This document shows positions 1 through 11,730 of a stretch of DNA of 64,000 nucleotides, one piece after another. Position 1 is the stretch's first letter. Each line of letters begins with the position of its first letter. The stretch comes from Anadara kagoshimensis. Taxonomy: Eukaryota > Mollusca > Bivalvia > Arcoida > Arcidae. The position numbers and the translations under genes are program-made. The notes beneath the pieces were generated by a model that was given only the letters and a program-made list of their open reading frames with translations, searched no databases and was not told the DNA's origin. The stretch covers positions 25,062,050-25,126,049 of the forward strand of contig CM037869.1 in assembly GCA_021292105.1 (NCBI GenBank). Direction: 5' to 3'.

Positions 1-198
1 CGCGGTTCTTTCGGATGGGAACTTAAAATAAACAAGGTCCCGTGTCACGGTGGGCTAGGCACGACAAAGAACTCTGCTGTATTATGTCATCATATAAAAT
101 GCAAAATTTCTGCACCTTCGTCTATAGCTGGCGACGCCTCGATATAAGTGAAATATTCTTGACTGGTACGTAAAACACCATTACTCAACTCTTATGAT
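1..198 (+). repeat. SINE-A, 3' body only (cut by window edge)
   Basis: Matches the body of the fuller copy at 46055-46375: ttctttcggatgggaac, the gtcacggtgggct block, then the gcgacgcctcgatataagtg tail and the ttgactggtacgtaaaacac end. The tRNA-like head would lie left of the window. Confidence 0.75.
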
Positions 199-427
199 TA
201 TACACCTTATTTATTCAATTTAAATAAGGGACAGTAATGACGTTTTGGCTATTTCGACGGATAACAGCACATCTGCCACATCTTTTGTATTGGCTTGATC
301 CCAATATGGTCTTAAAGAAAAACATACCACTTGCATACATGCATAATTTTAAAAAAAAACGCCGACTTTGGCCTTAACCACAGTTTGTTTTAAAACATAA
401 CCTTTCAATATATTGGATAAAATAAAG

Positions 428-451
428 AAAGAAAGAAAGAAAGAAAGAAAC
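428..451. repeat. Microsatellite (GAAA)n
   Basis: Six successive gaaa units. Confidence 0.9.
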
Positions 452-925
452 ATGGAAAACGCTGACTGTGGTGTTACAAAACAGGTGTTCTTGATAAAAA
501 AAAAAACGTTATACTTTCTTATTTATATATATATATAATTGAAAAAAAGAAAACTCTCGTACTTTATTACACCAAAGGAGGTCATACTGTAGAGAACGCT
601 GACACTGTCCTTATAATACATGATGTCAGTAATAAACAGACACATGAATACATATGCGTCTTTGATTAATCTGTTAATAGATACTTAATTAATGAATATC
701 ATTAATAAGTAATCATTAGTAATAAAACACATTATTGGTGTCAGCAAAATTTATTTAGACCACAGGGAGAGATATAAAAATACTAATTATTACATTTAAT
801 GACCAAGTATTAAGGAAACACGACTAAATTGTATTTCATTAATGCCGATTCGACTTTTATATATAGTATGGACTCCACGTTGGGACCAGTTTCGACTCTT
901 ACTTCTTCTTGTAATCTACTTACAA

Positions 926-1263
926 CTGTGGTAGCTCAGTTGGTAGAGCGGTCCGTAAGTGGGAGCTTGTGGGTTCGAACCCAGTTCTAGTCCAAGACTT
1001 GAAAGTGGGCAGTGATTGTTCTTTCGCTAAGCACTTAATATTACGAAATGAAAGTCACTAGTTTTTTTTCCCGATGAGAACTTTAAATAAACGAGGTCGC
1101 ATGTCACGGTAGGCGTGGTACGATAAAGAACCCTGCTGCATAATGCCATCAGCGCAACGCACAGACAAAATTCCTGCCTCATTAGCTATAGGTGGCGACG
1201 TCTCGGTATACGTGTAATATTCTTGCCTGGTACATAAAACACAACTTTACTCTTGTTACTTAA
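926..1263 (+). repeat. SINE-A, near full length with tRNA-like head
   Basis: The head reads gtggtagctcagttggtaga (A box) and ggttcgaacc (B box), a tRNA-like pol III promoter. The body follows with gaaagtgggcagtgattgtt, the gtcacggtaggc block and the gcgacgtctcgg tail. Many copies occur in the window on both strands. It resembles the V-domain/Meta SINE type described from bivalves, but that is from memory of the family, not a search. Confidence 0.8.
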
Positions 1264-1829
1264 CTCTACCGACTTTATGAAGGCAAAGGAATGAAATCGA
1301 TAAGGTTAACGAGTAAAATTGCAATGATGAGAAGGAGCGAAGATAGAAAGACGAAGGGGTGAAAGGACATGGACTTCTTTTTGCATAAAATGCTCGTTTT
1401 CAAAGACCACTATGAACTTGGAAATTGATGCACAATAGATTAAGATGTTAGTATTTTTCTCATCTTATACAAGACACAAGAAGCTTCAAACTCACTAAAT
1501 ATTTTAAGGAATTATGCTTCATTATTATCAATCAAATACAAACATAGCGGTCCATTTCCAAACAGAATCTACAAAGCATAGTAAAACAAATCAATAAGTT
1601 TAACCCACGAACTTTCACCACGCCGGAAGGTTAAGCACTTACTGTCAAGTGATATTAAAATGTATGTGATACGAACATAGAACTATGGGGCGTTATATTT
1701 GAAAACAAATTTCTGCTAATTTTTGCCTTTTCAAACAGTATAAAATTTTTTGATAGAGATTACTTCTCCTAGCAGTTGCAACCCTATATTAAGGTATAGA
1801 ATATAAAGGCCTTAGATGAATTCGGAGCT

Positions 1830-2045
1830 TCGGTAGCCAATTGGTTTAAGGTGCCTCTTGCAGCTATTGTTCGAATCTAACTCGGGCAGATAATAAAATA
1901 ATAAAGTTTGTCTGTTTGCTTATTAAGGTCGATGTTTTTTATCTGACATACCAGTATCTCCCTATCATCCCAGAACTGACCGCCTCGATATAATTCAATA
2001 AATCTTGACTGTTGCGTTAAACACAACTACTCCATTCTCCACTCC
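1830..2045 (+). repeat. Degenerate tRNA-headed SINE
   Basis: A tRNA-like stretch (cttcggtagccaattggttt, then gttcgaatctaactcggg) is followed by a tail (cgcctcgatataattcaata ... gttaaacacaact) like that of SINE-A. A similar diverged copy is at 56560-56765. Confidence 0.5.
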
Positions 2046-3519
2046 TTTGATGAAATTTAACTTGATAAACACGCATATAATCAGATGACTGCTATTAATC
2101 AATTATCATGAATTTTACCTAAAATGTAAGTCAAAATTTTTGATAGAAAATATTCAGACATATTATTAAGGAAGTATAAGCTAATGCGATATTATGGCAA
2201 TTGAAGAAAAAAGATTAATTGACCTTAAAATAGAAATATATATTTGTAGTTTTTTAGGCTACCAAACATCGACAAAAAGTATATCGATAGTTGGGTACAG
2301 AAGTACCAATATCCATATTCATTAAGTTGTTTTCGTACAAATAGCCCAAACCATTGTTTTCAGAATTATTAAGGTTTTTAAAATCTTTAGTATCGGGAAA
2401 AAAACTGTGTCTTTTTAGGGGTGGGTGGGTAGGCTCTGTTCTGTTATTAGTTACTATGGACACATGTTGATGTAGGAAGTCATACTTTAATACTACAAAC
2501 CAAATAGTTCACGTAACGGATATGAACAGATCCGGTTTAAGTATAGGTTCTTTACAATTATTCCTTTTTTGCAAAAAAAAAAAATGTGTATGTTGCATTA
2601 CTAATAATAATAAAATGACAGAATTACTTTTTTGTTTTGTATAAGTATATAGGTCCTCTGTGATCGGGTGGTCCAAAGCACAGGCTTAGCAAACACAGTG
2701 CCTAGGTTCCAAAGATTCAAGTGTGAAACATTTTTCAAACGCCTAAGAGAACGGATTTTGTTAATCATGGCCCATGTTGTTCAAATGCCTTAGCTTTTCC
2801 AGTTGGTTCGTTAAAGTTTGCATTTTGTGCTTTAGGCAATAACTCTGAAATTCATGTTGAAAAATAAAGGAATGCATTAATTATTATAAAAAATTTAGTA
2901 AAACTGTATTTCTTATTGCTAACAGTTCTAGTATTAATGACATTTTTGATTTTCACTAACCATTTGTATAAGCCAACTGATCTTTGAACAACAAGACCAC
3001 AAAGCCCAACACCATCAAACCACGGATTAGGTTTCTGCTCATTGCTTTAGTTGTTACTTGATTTAACTCAAATTCATGTCATGCAATATCTTAAATGTTA
3101 TAACGTGCATAGATGCAAATACGCAAGGGATCGTGTGTGCAGCAATTTGTAACATCGCACTCGCATCATGGCTTGAATCACCACACTATTTCTTTAGCCG
3201 TTAAAATAATATGGATTGATTAGTGTCATGGTGTTTTACTCAATTTTTGTTAAATAAAATAGGCATTTTGAGGCGGTCAATTTTGGAAAGGTATAAGAAA
3301 TCGGAGAATCTACCTTCTTAGTGTCCAAAACAAATATACCAACCCATGCCCGAAACCACAATCTAAATGCAAAGTAATAACTTTGAAGCATGCAAAACTA
3401 GGTTAAACGTTACTTTGCGATAGGGAAGTCAGACCGGGTTCACCGGAATGGTAAGCAGCTCCAGCTTAGCTAGCTACGAGTTCCAAGTCCATTTGTCTAG
3501 TGCTTATAATAATTACTAA

Positions 3520-3800
3520 ATCTGTTTTAATTTTGCAGCACTAGACGGTCGTTTCGGAATCAAATTCCTCGTCAGAAGTGTTCGGACCAAAATTGTGGAA
3601 ATTCAATTTTTTTTAAAGATATTCAAATGAGGGGAAAATTGAAGGACAAAAATGTATATAACAACATCCACCTAAGAAAATACTTTGAATAAAACATAGC
3701 TCAGTTTTTGGAGGTATTTGGAAATGTTAAGAATCGGATAATTTTAATGTTTTTGTAACAATACTATGTATTGCTTAATATTTTGTATTAAGTCTAGGAT
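3520..3800 (-). repeat. Repeat C copy
   Basis: Dispersed family marked by gcactagacggtcgtttcgg and aattcctcgtcagaagtg (minus orientation), an A/T-rich middle, then a ttttggaggtatttggaa piece. Other copies give the consensus gcactactgatgaggaattg followed by accgaaacggccgtctagtg. Confidence 0.65.
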
Positions 3801-3827
3801 TTGAGTTGAGTTGTAGTTTTTTAACCT

Positions 3828-4141
3828 ACCAGTCAAGAATACATCACTTATATCGAAATATCGTCAGCTAAGGGCGAAGGTGCAGAAATTTTGTCTATGC
3901 ATTGCGCTGATGGCATTATACAGCAGGGTTTATTTATCGTATTATGCCTACTATGACACGTGACCGCGTTTATTTTAGGTTCCAATTCGAAAGAACCAGT
4001 TTTTCATTCCGTTTTGCCGAATGCTTGGCGAAATAACAGGCACTACCCACTTTTGAGTCTTGGTTCAGACCCGGTCGGGGTTCGAACCAAGACTCCCCAC
4101 TTAAGGAGCGATCACTATACGAATTGAGCTACCACAGAGGT
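3828..4141 (-). repeat. SINE-A, near full length
   Basis: Reverse-strand copy with the tail at 3828 (agtcaagaatacatcactta) and the tRNA-like head at about 4070-4141 (ggttcgaacc, then gagctaccacag). Same order of blocks as the other copies. Confidence 0.78.
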
Positions 4142-4523
4142 ATATTAAGTATATTGGAGAACAAGGGCAGATAAGTTAAATTGGTACTAAATGAGACCAT
4201 GTATCCGTGTTTAATGATTACGAGGAAGGAAAGAGGAGTACATTTTTCACCGAGACGTAATACACAATTCATATGTTGTAACCATACAAATATTTTGTCA
4301 TACCGCATTGAAAACATATTAATTAAAGTAATATTACGAGGATCTTTAAGTTATAATATTGAGTGTGGCAATTAATTTGTATAAACAAATGTGATGTCGC
4401 TGTTTAAAATTACGTATCCAATATAAGTATTAAGTCAAACAGATAGCATTGAGTTTGCGGAGTTTGGCGAATGAGGTAACATTTAGCTGAAAGGTATGTA
4501 TGCAATATATGATACAGTTCAGG

Positions 4524-4966
4524 CAGTGGCGTAGCGTGCATATAAGCCAATAATCCTGCGCTTGCACATAATTTTTTAATAAAAAATCAAATAATTAATT
4601 CAGTCTACCATCATGTTCTTGTCAATGAAAATAAAATTTAAAATATTATGAAAACAAAACAATAATTTTTTCAAATCTTTAACAGAAAATTTCGTCTCGC
4701 TCTTAGCGTAGTATTGATAAGCCAATATGTTCGTAACTCGGATGATAAGCCTAGTACTTGTACCGCGAATGCGTGCAAGCCAAAATATCTAGATGCTCCT
4801 CAAGTTACTACTGACGTGCAAGCCAAAATATCTAGATGCTCCTCAAGTTACTACTGACGTGCAAGCCAAAATATCTAGATGCTCCTCAAGTTACTACTGA
4901 CGTGAATACGGTGCGTTTTTAACCTTTGGCTCCAGACTTGCACATTTCTTTCTGGCTACGCCACTG
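4524..4966. mobile_element. hAT-like MITE with a 43-bp triplicated core
   Basis: The termini cagtggcgtagc and gctacgccactg are a perfect 12-bp inverted repeat, a sequence common at hAT-type ends. The interior (4774-4904) holds three perfect copies of a 43-bp unit containing caagccaaaatatctagatg. No open frame. I could not make out a clean 8-bp target duplication. Confidence 0.6.
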
Positions 4967-5047
4967 ACAGGCCTGTCGATATCAAATAACGAGTAAGTGT
5001 GGAATCAACGGATCGTCTCGGATCTTCGTTAGTTACTGCTTTTTGGT

Positions 5048-5421
5048 TATTTGGTTGGTTGAATGTTGCTTAAGGTCGCATCAGCAATTTTTTTAGCTTT
5101 ACGTGACATAACTATTTTATTAATCTCTGTGGATAAATCTATAAACAAGTTCGTGTATGCATTTGAAGTGCGAGTGTGTTGTATTATCTGTCTTGTACTA
5201 GCGCGCACTCAGGGCGACGTCGACTTTAACGTGCTAGCTCACCGAGTCATAAAGCCTCAGACAAGCGAACCACTCCCCCAGTCACATTCTACTGATACCA
5301 GTTGAACCAGTGAAGACCAACGGCAAGTGAAATTCACATGTGATCTTAGCAGGACTCGGAGTGATGAGAGAACCCGGATTTGTGGACTGACGTCTTATCC
5401 ATAAGACTTGCACGGCTTCTG
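5048..5421 (-). repeat. SINE-R: second copy, reverse strand
   Basis: The body (gcatcagcaatttttttagc, cttgtactagcgcgcactca, cgtgctagctcaccgagtca) and head (gatttgtggactgacgtctt) are the reverse complement of the 15772-16123 copy. The tRNA 5' end is degraded. Confidence 0.7.
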
Positions 5422-5619
5422 GACATCCTTTTGAAGGCTGTCATTTATTTCAGGGCAGCTTTTCGGTCATTAGTTAATACTACTAGTATGTGACTTTATG
5501 TTAACCTTTCGACAGGCATGTACTGTATGTTTAATAGAAAGTTTATGCTCTTAATTTTATTAATGTACTTGTACCTATCGTCTTTAAAAAGTTCTGTTCA
5601 TTTCCTACTCACAAAACGA

Positions 5620-5770
5620 TGAAGATGGCCGAGTGTTCAAAAGCGTCGGCAACGGATAAAAAGTCTTTTTTTTTTGATTAGGTTAGAATCCCATTCTGGC
5701 AAATGATATGTGTTTGATTACAGAAATTCGCGATTTCCGTGGACATTACGGGTCTCCAGCTTCAACATTT
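5620..5770 (+). repeat. Possible tRNA-Leu/Ser-like SINE remnant
   Basis: gatggccgagtgttcaaaag resembles the 5' half of a tRNA-Leu/Ser, and ggttagaatcccattctggc a T-arm, with an inserted T-run between. Only one copy was seen. Confidence 0.4.
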
Positions 5771-6780
5771 CAGAACTAAGGTCTTCGATACAAACAAAAA
5801 CAAAAATACTAACCCATGCCTAAATTACAAGTCCAAAGCAAATTAAAGTAAAATAACTTTGAAACTATCAAATTAAATTGAACACATCTTGACAGAACTT
5901 GAAGAATTAATAGGTTTTTTTTATTTCAAAAATCAATAAGATAGATGGCATTTACATAGTCTACAAATTTAGGATTGTTAAGAGACAAACGTTATTTATA
6001 CATCTGCATGTGAAGTTGCATAATTTGGCGCCAATTGTGGGCACAGAAAAAATCATGCTCATCAACAATATTAACATAAACGATCATCTTACAGGGACTT
6101 GATAAGCTTGGTCTTGCAAGATCCTTGCGTCAACAAAGTATTTTTAAACAGCTGCTTTGTTGTTTAAATTCTTCCATAACGTATTATTTGTGAAACAAGT
6201 ACACCATATGTCAGAGAGACATTTATGTTGCTGTGTAGAAAAATGAAATTTGAGAATAGAAAAATTTATGTCATTACGTTTGCCATACAGCTTCAATAGT
6301 AGCCTTTCGTAAATTTACAATGAATTCTTATTAAAGAAGCAGTGGACTGTTATAACATAAACCACCATATGTTCATTATTTTACTTTTTAATATCCAGAA
6401 CCTGTCGCTCACAAACAGTTTTTAACTTATGCTCTGTAAAAAAAACCTATTTCTGGTGATTTTTTATGATTAGGTTTTTAATTAACTCGTTCTACCTTTA
6501 ATAATTTTATCAGCGAAGAAAACTTTATTCGCTATATAGTTTTATAGCATATATAATATTTCTAAAATACCTTTTTTAGTGATAATGTATATTTAATATC
6601 TCTTTTCCTGTTTCAAATACCACCACCTGTTTAAAAGACTGTAAGCAGTAATCTACAGTTTTTATTCATAAATATAACTAATATATTAAATCGAGATCAT
6701 TATACCAGAAATGGGCCTTCACCAGTCTTAATTGGTAGAACAAAGTTACTTCAAGTTCAATATTTTTTGCAAAATAAAAG

Positions 6781-7076
6781 AGTTAAAGTTAAAGTCTGTC
6801 CCGAGCCATTAGGCCTATCAGGCCGAAGCTTATACTAGTTTTGGTGGCGATAAGCGACTGAGAGTACAAGACTCTCCCCTGAATGGGACGCCGGTCCATC
6901 GCAGGGTTAACCCCCGGCATTTTGCTGGTACTCATTTATTTTTCAGCTGAGTGAACTGGAACAACGTGAAATTAAGTGTCTTGCTCAAGGACACAACACA
7001 TCGCCTGGTCCAGGGATCGAACCCACGACCTTCGAATCATCAGTCCAACGCCTTAACTACTAGGCCACGCGCTTCC

Positions 7077-7112
<36 letters not shown>
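6781..7112 (-). repeat. SINE-C: another tRNA-headed SINE, with a 35-bp A tract beside the head
   Basis: Read on the minus strand, a tRNA-like head (gcgtggcctagtagttaagg ... gtgggttcgatccctgg) is followed by caagacacttaatttcac and a body containing gcgatggaccggcgtccc. On the plus strand 35 As (7078-7112) abut the head end. The body blocks look like a SINE found widely in marine invertebrates; this is recognition only. Confidence 0.7.
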
Positions 7113-7117
<5 letters not shown>

Positions 7118-7439
7118 GAGTACCAGGACAATAAATGAGAACAATTGAATTCCAAACACCATTTAAATCGGGACAGTATTATATTTTTCTGTTTTTGCTT
7201 GCAATTGTTTGTACTTGTAACTTTAAAAATTAAAGTTTCATTAATCATAAACAACCCATAAGCAAACCGATCGATGTTCAAATCACAACCCTAGAAAATA
7301 CAAGCTAAAACTGGCAAATTAAGTTAAAACAATAGTTTTCACTAGGGAAGTTAGGTCGGGTGCTCCACAATGGTGAGCGCTGCCTGTCTATCTAGCTACT
7401 CGTCGATCTTGTTTTTATTGTACCACAGGTAATTTTGTT

Positions 7440-7655
7440 TGTTATACTATAAACGTATTTGATTTCGAGTTTATTTATTTTCGCGGTGAAGGAAATTTAG
7501 ACATGTCCACATAGTTAAAGTTTTGCTATTTTGAAGTATGCACTATAATACAATAGCCATAATTTTTTCGATCTGAATTAACTTTTGCGCAAAACAAACG
7601 ACCGCAAAATAAGCGAAAATTAGTACATCGCAAAAATAAATATGTTTATAGTACT
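7440..7655. mobile_element. MITE-3 (TIR taaacgtatttatttt-like)
   Basis: The left end tataaacgtatttgatttcg and right end aaataaatatgtttatagta are inverted copies. The interior has gcgcaaaacaaacgaccgca. A second copy at 28885-29012 shares this order. Confidence 0.55.
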
Positions 7656-7671
7656 AAGATTTTCTTTCACT

Positions 7672-7838
7672 TAAGAAATGACATTCTGCTCATGGTATTT
7701 CAAGGGGTTATGAAAGATAGTGTGGCGCGTGCCAAATTCGATGAAGAGCACAGCCCTTTATTTTGAAATTTACACGCGCCACACTATCTTTCATTACCCC
7801 TTGAACTACCACGAACAGAAATGTCATTTCTTATATTC
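7672..7838. mobile_element. Foldback element, arms about 65 bp
   Basis: Near-perfect inverted repeat: gaaagatagtgtggcgcgtg at 7711-7730 pairs with cacgcgccacactatctttc at 7773-7792, and pairing extends outward through caaggggtta/taccccttg to agaaatgacat/atgtcatttct. A loop of about 30 bp remains. Likely a palindromic MITE. Confidence 0.65.
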
Positions 7839-8589
7839 ACAATTCCTTCTTTTACTAAATATTTTTTACCTTGGCGCTATTTGTTCCATATCTGCTCGTG
7901 TGATATAGGGTTTTTAGACATGCGAGATCGGCGTATCTCACATGATCACGTGACCCCCTGTGCGGGACATAACGTAATATATTGCGGGAAAATTGATACA
8001 CATCAAGGGTCATGACCCTTATTGTCTTTAAACGGGAACTGCAATACAGTTGCTTCTGTATGTTTCATCGAATAGAGATACAGTCATATTGTAAATATTT
8101 AAATTTGACAAAATTTGAAAATCAATTTTTTTAAACTTATACACATTTTTTTCAAAACTAAGTAAAACTGCTATTAAGCTATAAAGATTTGAAATTTTGC
8201 TAGATTTATGGTTAGGGGAATTTTAGCTAAAGGATGATTGTTCATATTGGCATATAAACTCCAGGGTAAAACTTTATTCCGAAGTAAATTGCTTAAGTTA
8301 GTAGAGTGCTGGCTTTGTATGTTGGAGGTCGGATGTTCGAACCCCGTCCAGGGTCTAACAAAGTCGGGTTCATTATTGCACTTGAAAATTACCTAAGTGA
8401 TCTATGTATTTACGGCATAAGTTTTATCATTGCACATCAAGAACATCTGTACACATGATTTGTACTCTTGCATGAACACATAATATAACCGTGGTCGCAA
8501 TCAATAATGCTAGTTGCACTTGTCATTAAGTAAGACAAAGCAATGCATTTATATCACTGAGCTCTTTGTCGTATCTTGTTTTCAATGCG

Positions 8590-8790
8590 GAGGCGAGTTG
8601 TGACCGGAATAATAATGTTTTACTCCTCAGTCAAGATTATGTCTTTCATATTGAGGCTGTCAGTTCTGGCAAAGGCTGGATGATCGAGGTCACCGGAGTA
8701 ATGGAGACAAAAGCACTGACTTTCGACAAACAAATTTACAAAGTTTCTAGGGAGATTCGAACCTTCGCAATGAGAGGTTCTATGAACCGT
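8590..8790 (-). repeat. Degenerate SINE-A-like remnant
   Basis: tgttttactcctcagtcaag and a later gagattcgaacc B-box-like piece are in SINE-A order, but the middle is diverged. A short open frame across it (8566-8817) is best read as repeat translation. Confidence 0.45.
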
Positions 8791-9386
8791 TCATCTAAGA
8801 AAATAAAAAAGAATTAAAAATGAATTTAGATGCATCTAAAGGATGCTTGATATCACGCACTAAGCAGGTGTTACTGTGAAATATAAAATATTATAATATA
8901 TAACTTAAGGCTAATGGCTTTTAATAAAGATAATCTATTCTTTATGTCAAATTATAAAAAATAATTGTTTAATAAAAAAAATGATAAAATCATCAATGAA
9001 AAAAATTGTACTTTGGCAACAGCTAACACTATCAAGAAAACGATTGATTAAACCACCAAACGAGAAATGACAAGAAAACACATACCTACAATGTATACTG
9101 GTGATATTAAATGATATCGTTCTATAACATTCTATATTTTCGGAATAACGTTGGCGTATATGTCCAGGTTGTAGACCATAAAACAACTTTGAGTGTCTGA
9201 ACCATTGAAAAGAATAAATGAATGAATAACAAGCTATCTTAGCGAATAAACAACAACGTACCGATCCATGTCCAAATTACAATCCTTAAACCAAAGTAAA
9301 AAAAAAATAATAACAGGCAAAACAAGTTATACATATTTTATACATTGTCTGCTAGTTTAACGATATTCTTGGGAATGCTTAGTCTA

Positions 9387-10029
9387 CACTAGAAGGGGGT
9401 TTTACCGGAATAATTGCGAAATTCCGGAATAGTAAGACACTTTCCGTAATCTTTGCGAAATCCGGAATTTAGATCAATTCGGAATTTTAGACTAAATCCG
9501 AAATAATCGGACAAAATCCGGAATAATGGTCAAAATCCGGAATAATAAGAATATTTTTACGGTAAATTTACGGATTCTAAAAATTCCGGCAAGTGTCTGA
9601 TTATTACGGTAACTTGTCTGATTATTCCGGTAAAAGATGATTATTACGGTAAAAATCTAATTATTCCGGCAAATGTCCAATATACGGTAAAACATTTTTT
9701 TTTTTTTTAAAAAATTATTATTTTTTAGAAAATTTCCCGTAATAATTGGACATTTGCCGGAATAATTAGACTTTTTCCGTAATAATCGGTCATTTTCCGG
9801 AATAATCAGACACTTACCGTAATTTTTAGATTACGGAAAACTTACCGTAACAAAATAGTCCAATTATTCCGGATTTTGCCTGATTATTCCGGATTTTGCC
9901 TGATTATTCCGGATTTTACCGGTTTATTCCGGACTTTACCTGATTATTCCGGATCAATTTGGTTTATTCCGGATTTGGTCTGATTATTCCGGATTTTCGC
10001 AATTATTCCGGTAAAACCCCCTTCTAGTG
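9387..10029. mobile_element. CACTA-like non-autonomous foldback element
   Basis: Perfect 34-bp terminal inverted repeats beginning CACTAGAAGGGGGTTTTACC, flanked by the 3-bp direct repeat CTA on both sides (9384-9386 and 10030-10032). Inside are many short units such as ttattccggattt and tccggaataat in opposite orientations on the two halves. CACTA ends, a 3-bp target duplication and subterminal repeats are features of CACTA (EnSpm) transposons. No transposase is encoded. Confidence 0.75.
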
Positions 10030-11124
10030 CTACTAGAGAATGTTAAAATATTAAAGCAATACTACCAACATTCAGCATCAGGAATGATGCATTAGTGTTA
10101 GACTGGACAACGCTAGCCACTGCACAACTTGATCTCCCGGCACCCAAGAATACAACACAATGCAACACCCATAAAGACAATTGTTAGGCTTCAAACTAAA
10201 AAAAAAGTCAATGAAATTATCACTAAAGCGGTTTGGAATTTTCAGTGTATGACGAGTTAAGATTTAGGTGAATAAACAAATAAGGATTAAAATATAATAT
10301 ATAAAATGAAGTAAGACTTCTAAAGGATGCTTGATATCACGCACTAAGCAGGTCTTTCCACGTCATATATACTGGTATAATATTTGATTTAAGGCAAATG
10401 ATTTTAATGAAAATAATCTCCTCTTTATGTCATATTATAAAAAAATAATTGTTAAATAAAATGTTTTAATTTTCATTTTAAGAGGTATTATCTTAATTAA
10501 AATTGAAGAAATCATCAAAGAAAAAAATGTACTTTTGAAACAGCCTAATGTTCTGGAAATGTAAGCACCTCCTGGTAAGCAATCGTAACCCACCGCGCGT
10601 GTTTACTGTGAAATAAATACAACATAGGCAGGAGAATACAGTATGCTATTACTGGATAGAAAAAGGAAAGTTGACAATAATAATAATGTTGTCAACACAT
10701 TTAATTCTTTATATGATTACTCAGCATGTGGATATAAAATGTATTTATTTAATAGATATAAATAAAGTATATGTAATAATTAACAACAGAAAAACAAAAT
10801 AAAATCGAAATCAACCGGTCAATGTTAATGTCTTTGTTGTTTAATTACGTCTTGTAATATGTTTTGTGATCACATGATCATTTTAACACAGTTTTTAAGT
10901 GACGCTGTAGAATCCTGCGTTTAAATAACTTCAGATGCTACTGTTTTATGGATCGACAATAAAGTATACATATTAACGTGAGTATTCAACATTTATTTTT
11001 TGGATTTAGTTTTATTAAAACTACATTTTAGTTATATAAGTGTATATTTATATTTAATGAATTCAACAAACAAATTTGCTTGATTAAGGTTAAATTTGGT
11101 CTCAATATAAATTTTTGTTTTTGG

Positions 11125-11128
<4 letters not shown>

Positions 11129-11152
<24 letters not shown>
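11129..11152. repeat. Poly-T tract
   Basis: A T-run of about 25 bases interrupting AT-rich intergenic sequence. Confidence 0.85.
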
Positions 11153-11155
<3 letters not shown>

Positions 11156-11372
11156 CTTTGGTATTTTTTGTAATTATATTCTCATAATATTCAATACACT
11201 GGCATATTTCACGTCCCGTAATTCCACGATCCTTTTATTCTTAAATTATGATTTAATACGTTTCGGTTATTGCCGGTAAACATAAGGTGCTTTCCGTTCC
11301 ACAACAACAAGCAACACTTAATTGGTGTACGTTTCCTCCAACTTAAAGATGTTACTAAGCATTTGGATGGTG

Positions 11373-11375
<3 letters not shown>

Positions 11376-11420
<45 letters not shown>
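11376..11420. repeat. Microsatellite (GA)n
   Basis: About 22 perfect ga units, directly upstream of a repeat B copy. Confidence 0.95.
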
Positions 11421-11422
<2 letters not shown>

Positions 11423-11458
11423 ATAATTCACAAAACTATTTATTAACTGTTAATCAAA

Positions 11459-11730
11459 AACAAACATTTTTATCCATGTCCGAATCACAATTCAGAAGCA
11501 AAGTAAAAACTGGAACTGACAAGTCATGGTTAGTTAGACACGTGAACTTCCACCAGGGAAGTGAAGTCGAGTGCTCCGTAAATGTAAGTACATGTGTTTC
11601 CTGTTCAGCTAGCTATACCCGTCACGCGTGTACTCATAATTGTGTGAAAGGAACATGGAACTATGGGACGTAAAATATATCCAGAACAATCCTTGACACC
11701 GATACATCAAAATTATCCACAGTACTGTTA
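11459..11730 (+). repeat. Repeat B, long copy
   Basis: Dispersed repeat recognised by ordered blocks: tccatgtccgaatcacaatt, aagcaaagtaaaaac, the acacgtgaacttccaccagg block, the agctagctatacccgtcacg block, then gtgtgaaaggaacatggaac. About 280-350 bp when full. No tRNA-like head and no clear terminal inverted repeats. A non-autonomous transposon of unknown class. Confidence 0.75.

Noticed and set aside
926-1000. Functional tRNA gene
   Set aside because: The A and B boxes are present, but the sequence is the head of a dispersed SINE with a conserved 3' body and does not close a proper acceptor stem.
8566-8817. 83-codon open frame
   Set aside because: Overlaps a degenerate SINE-A-like remnant (tgttttactcctcagtcaag and gattcgaacc). 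No splice partners or domain.
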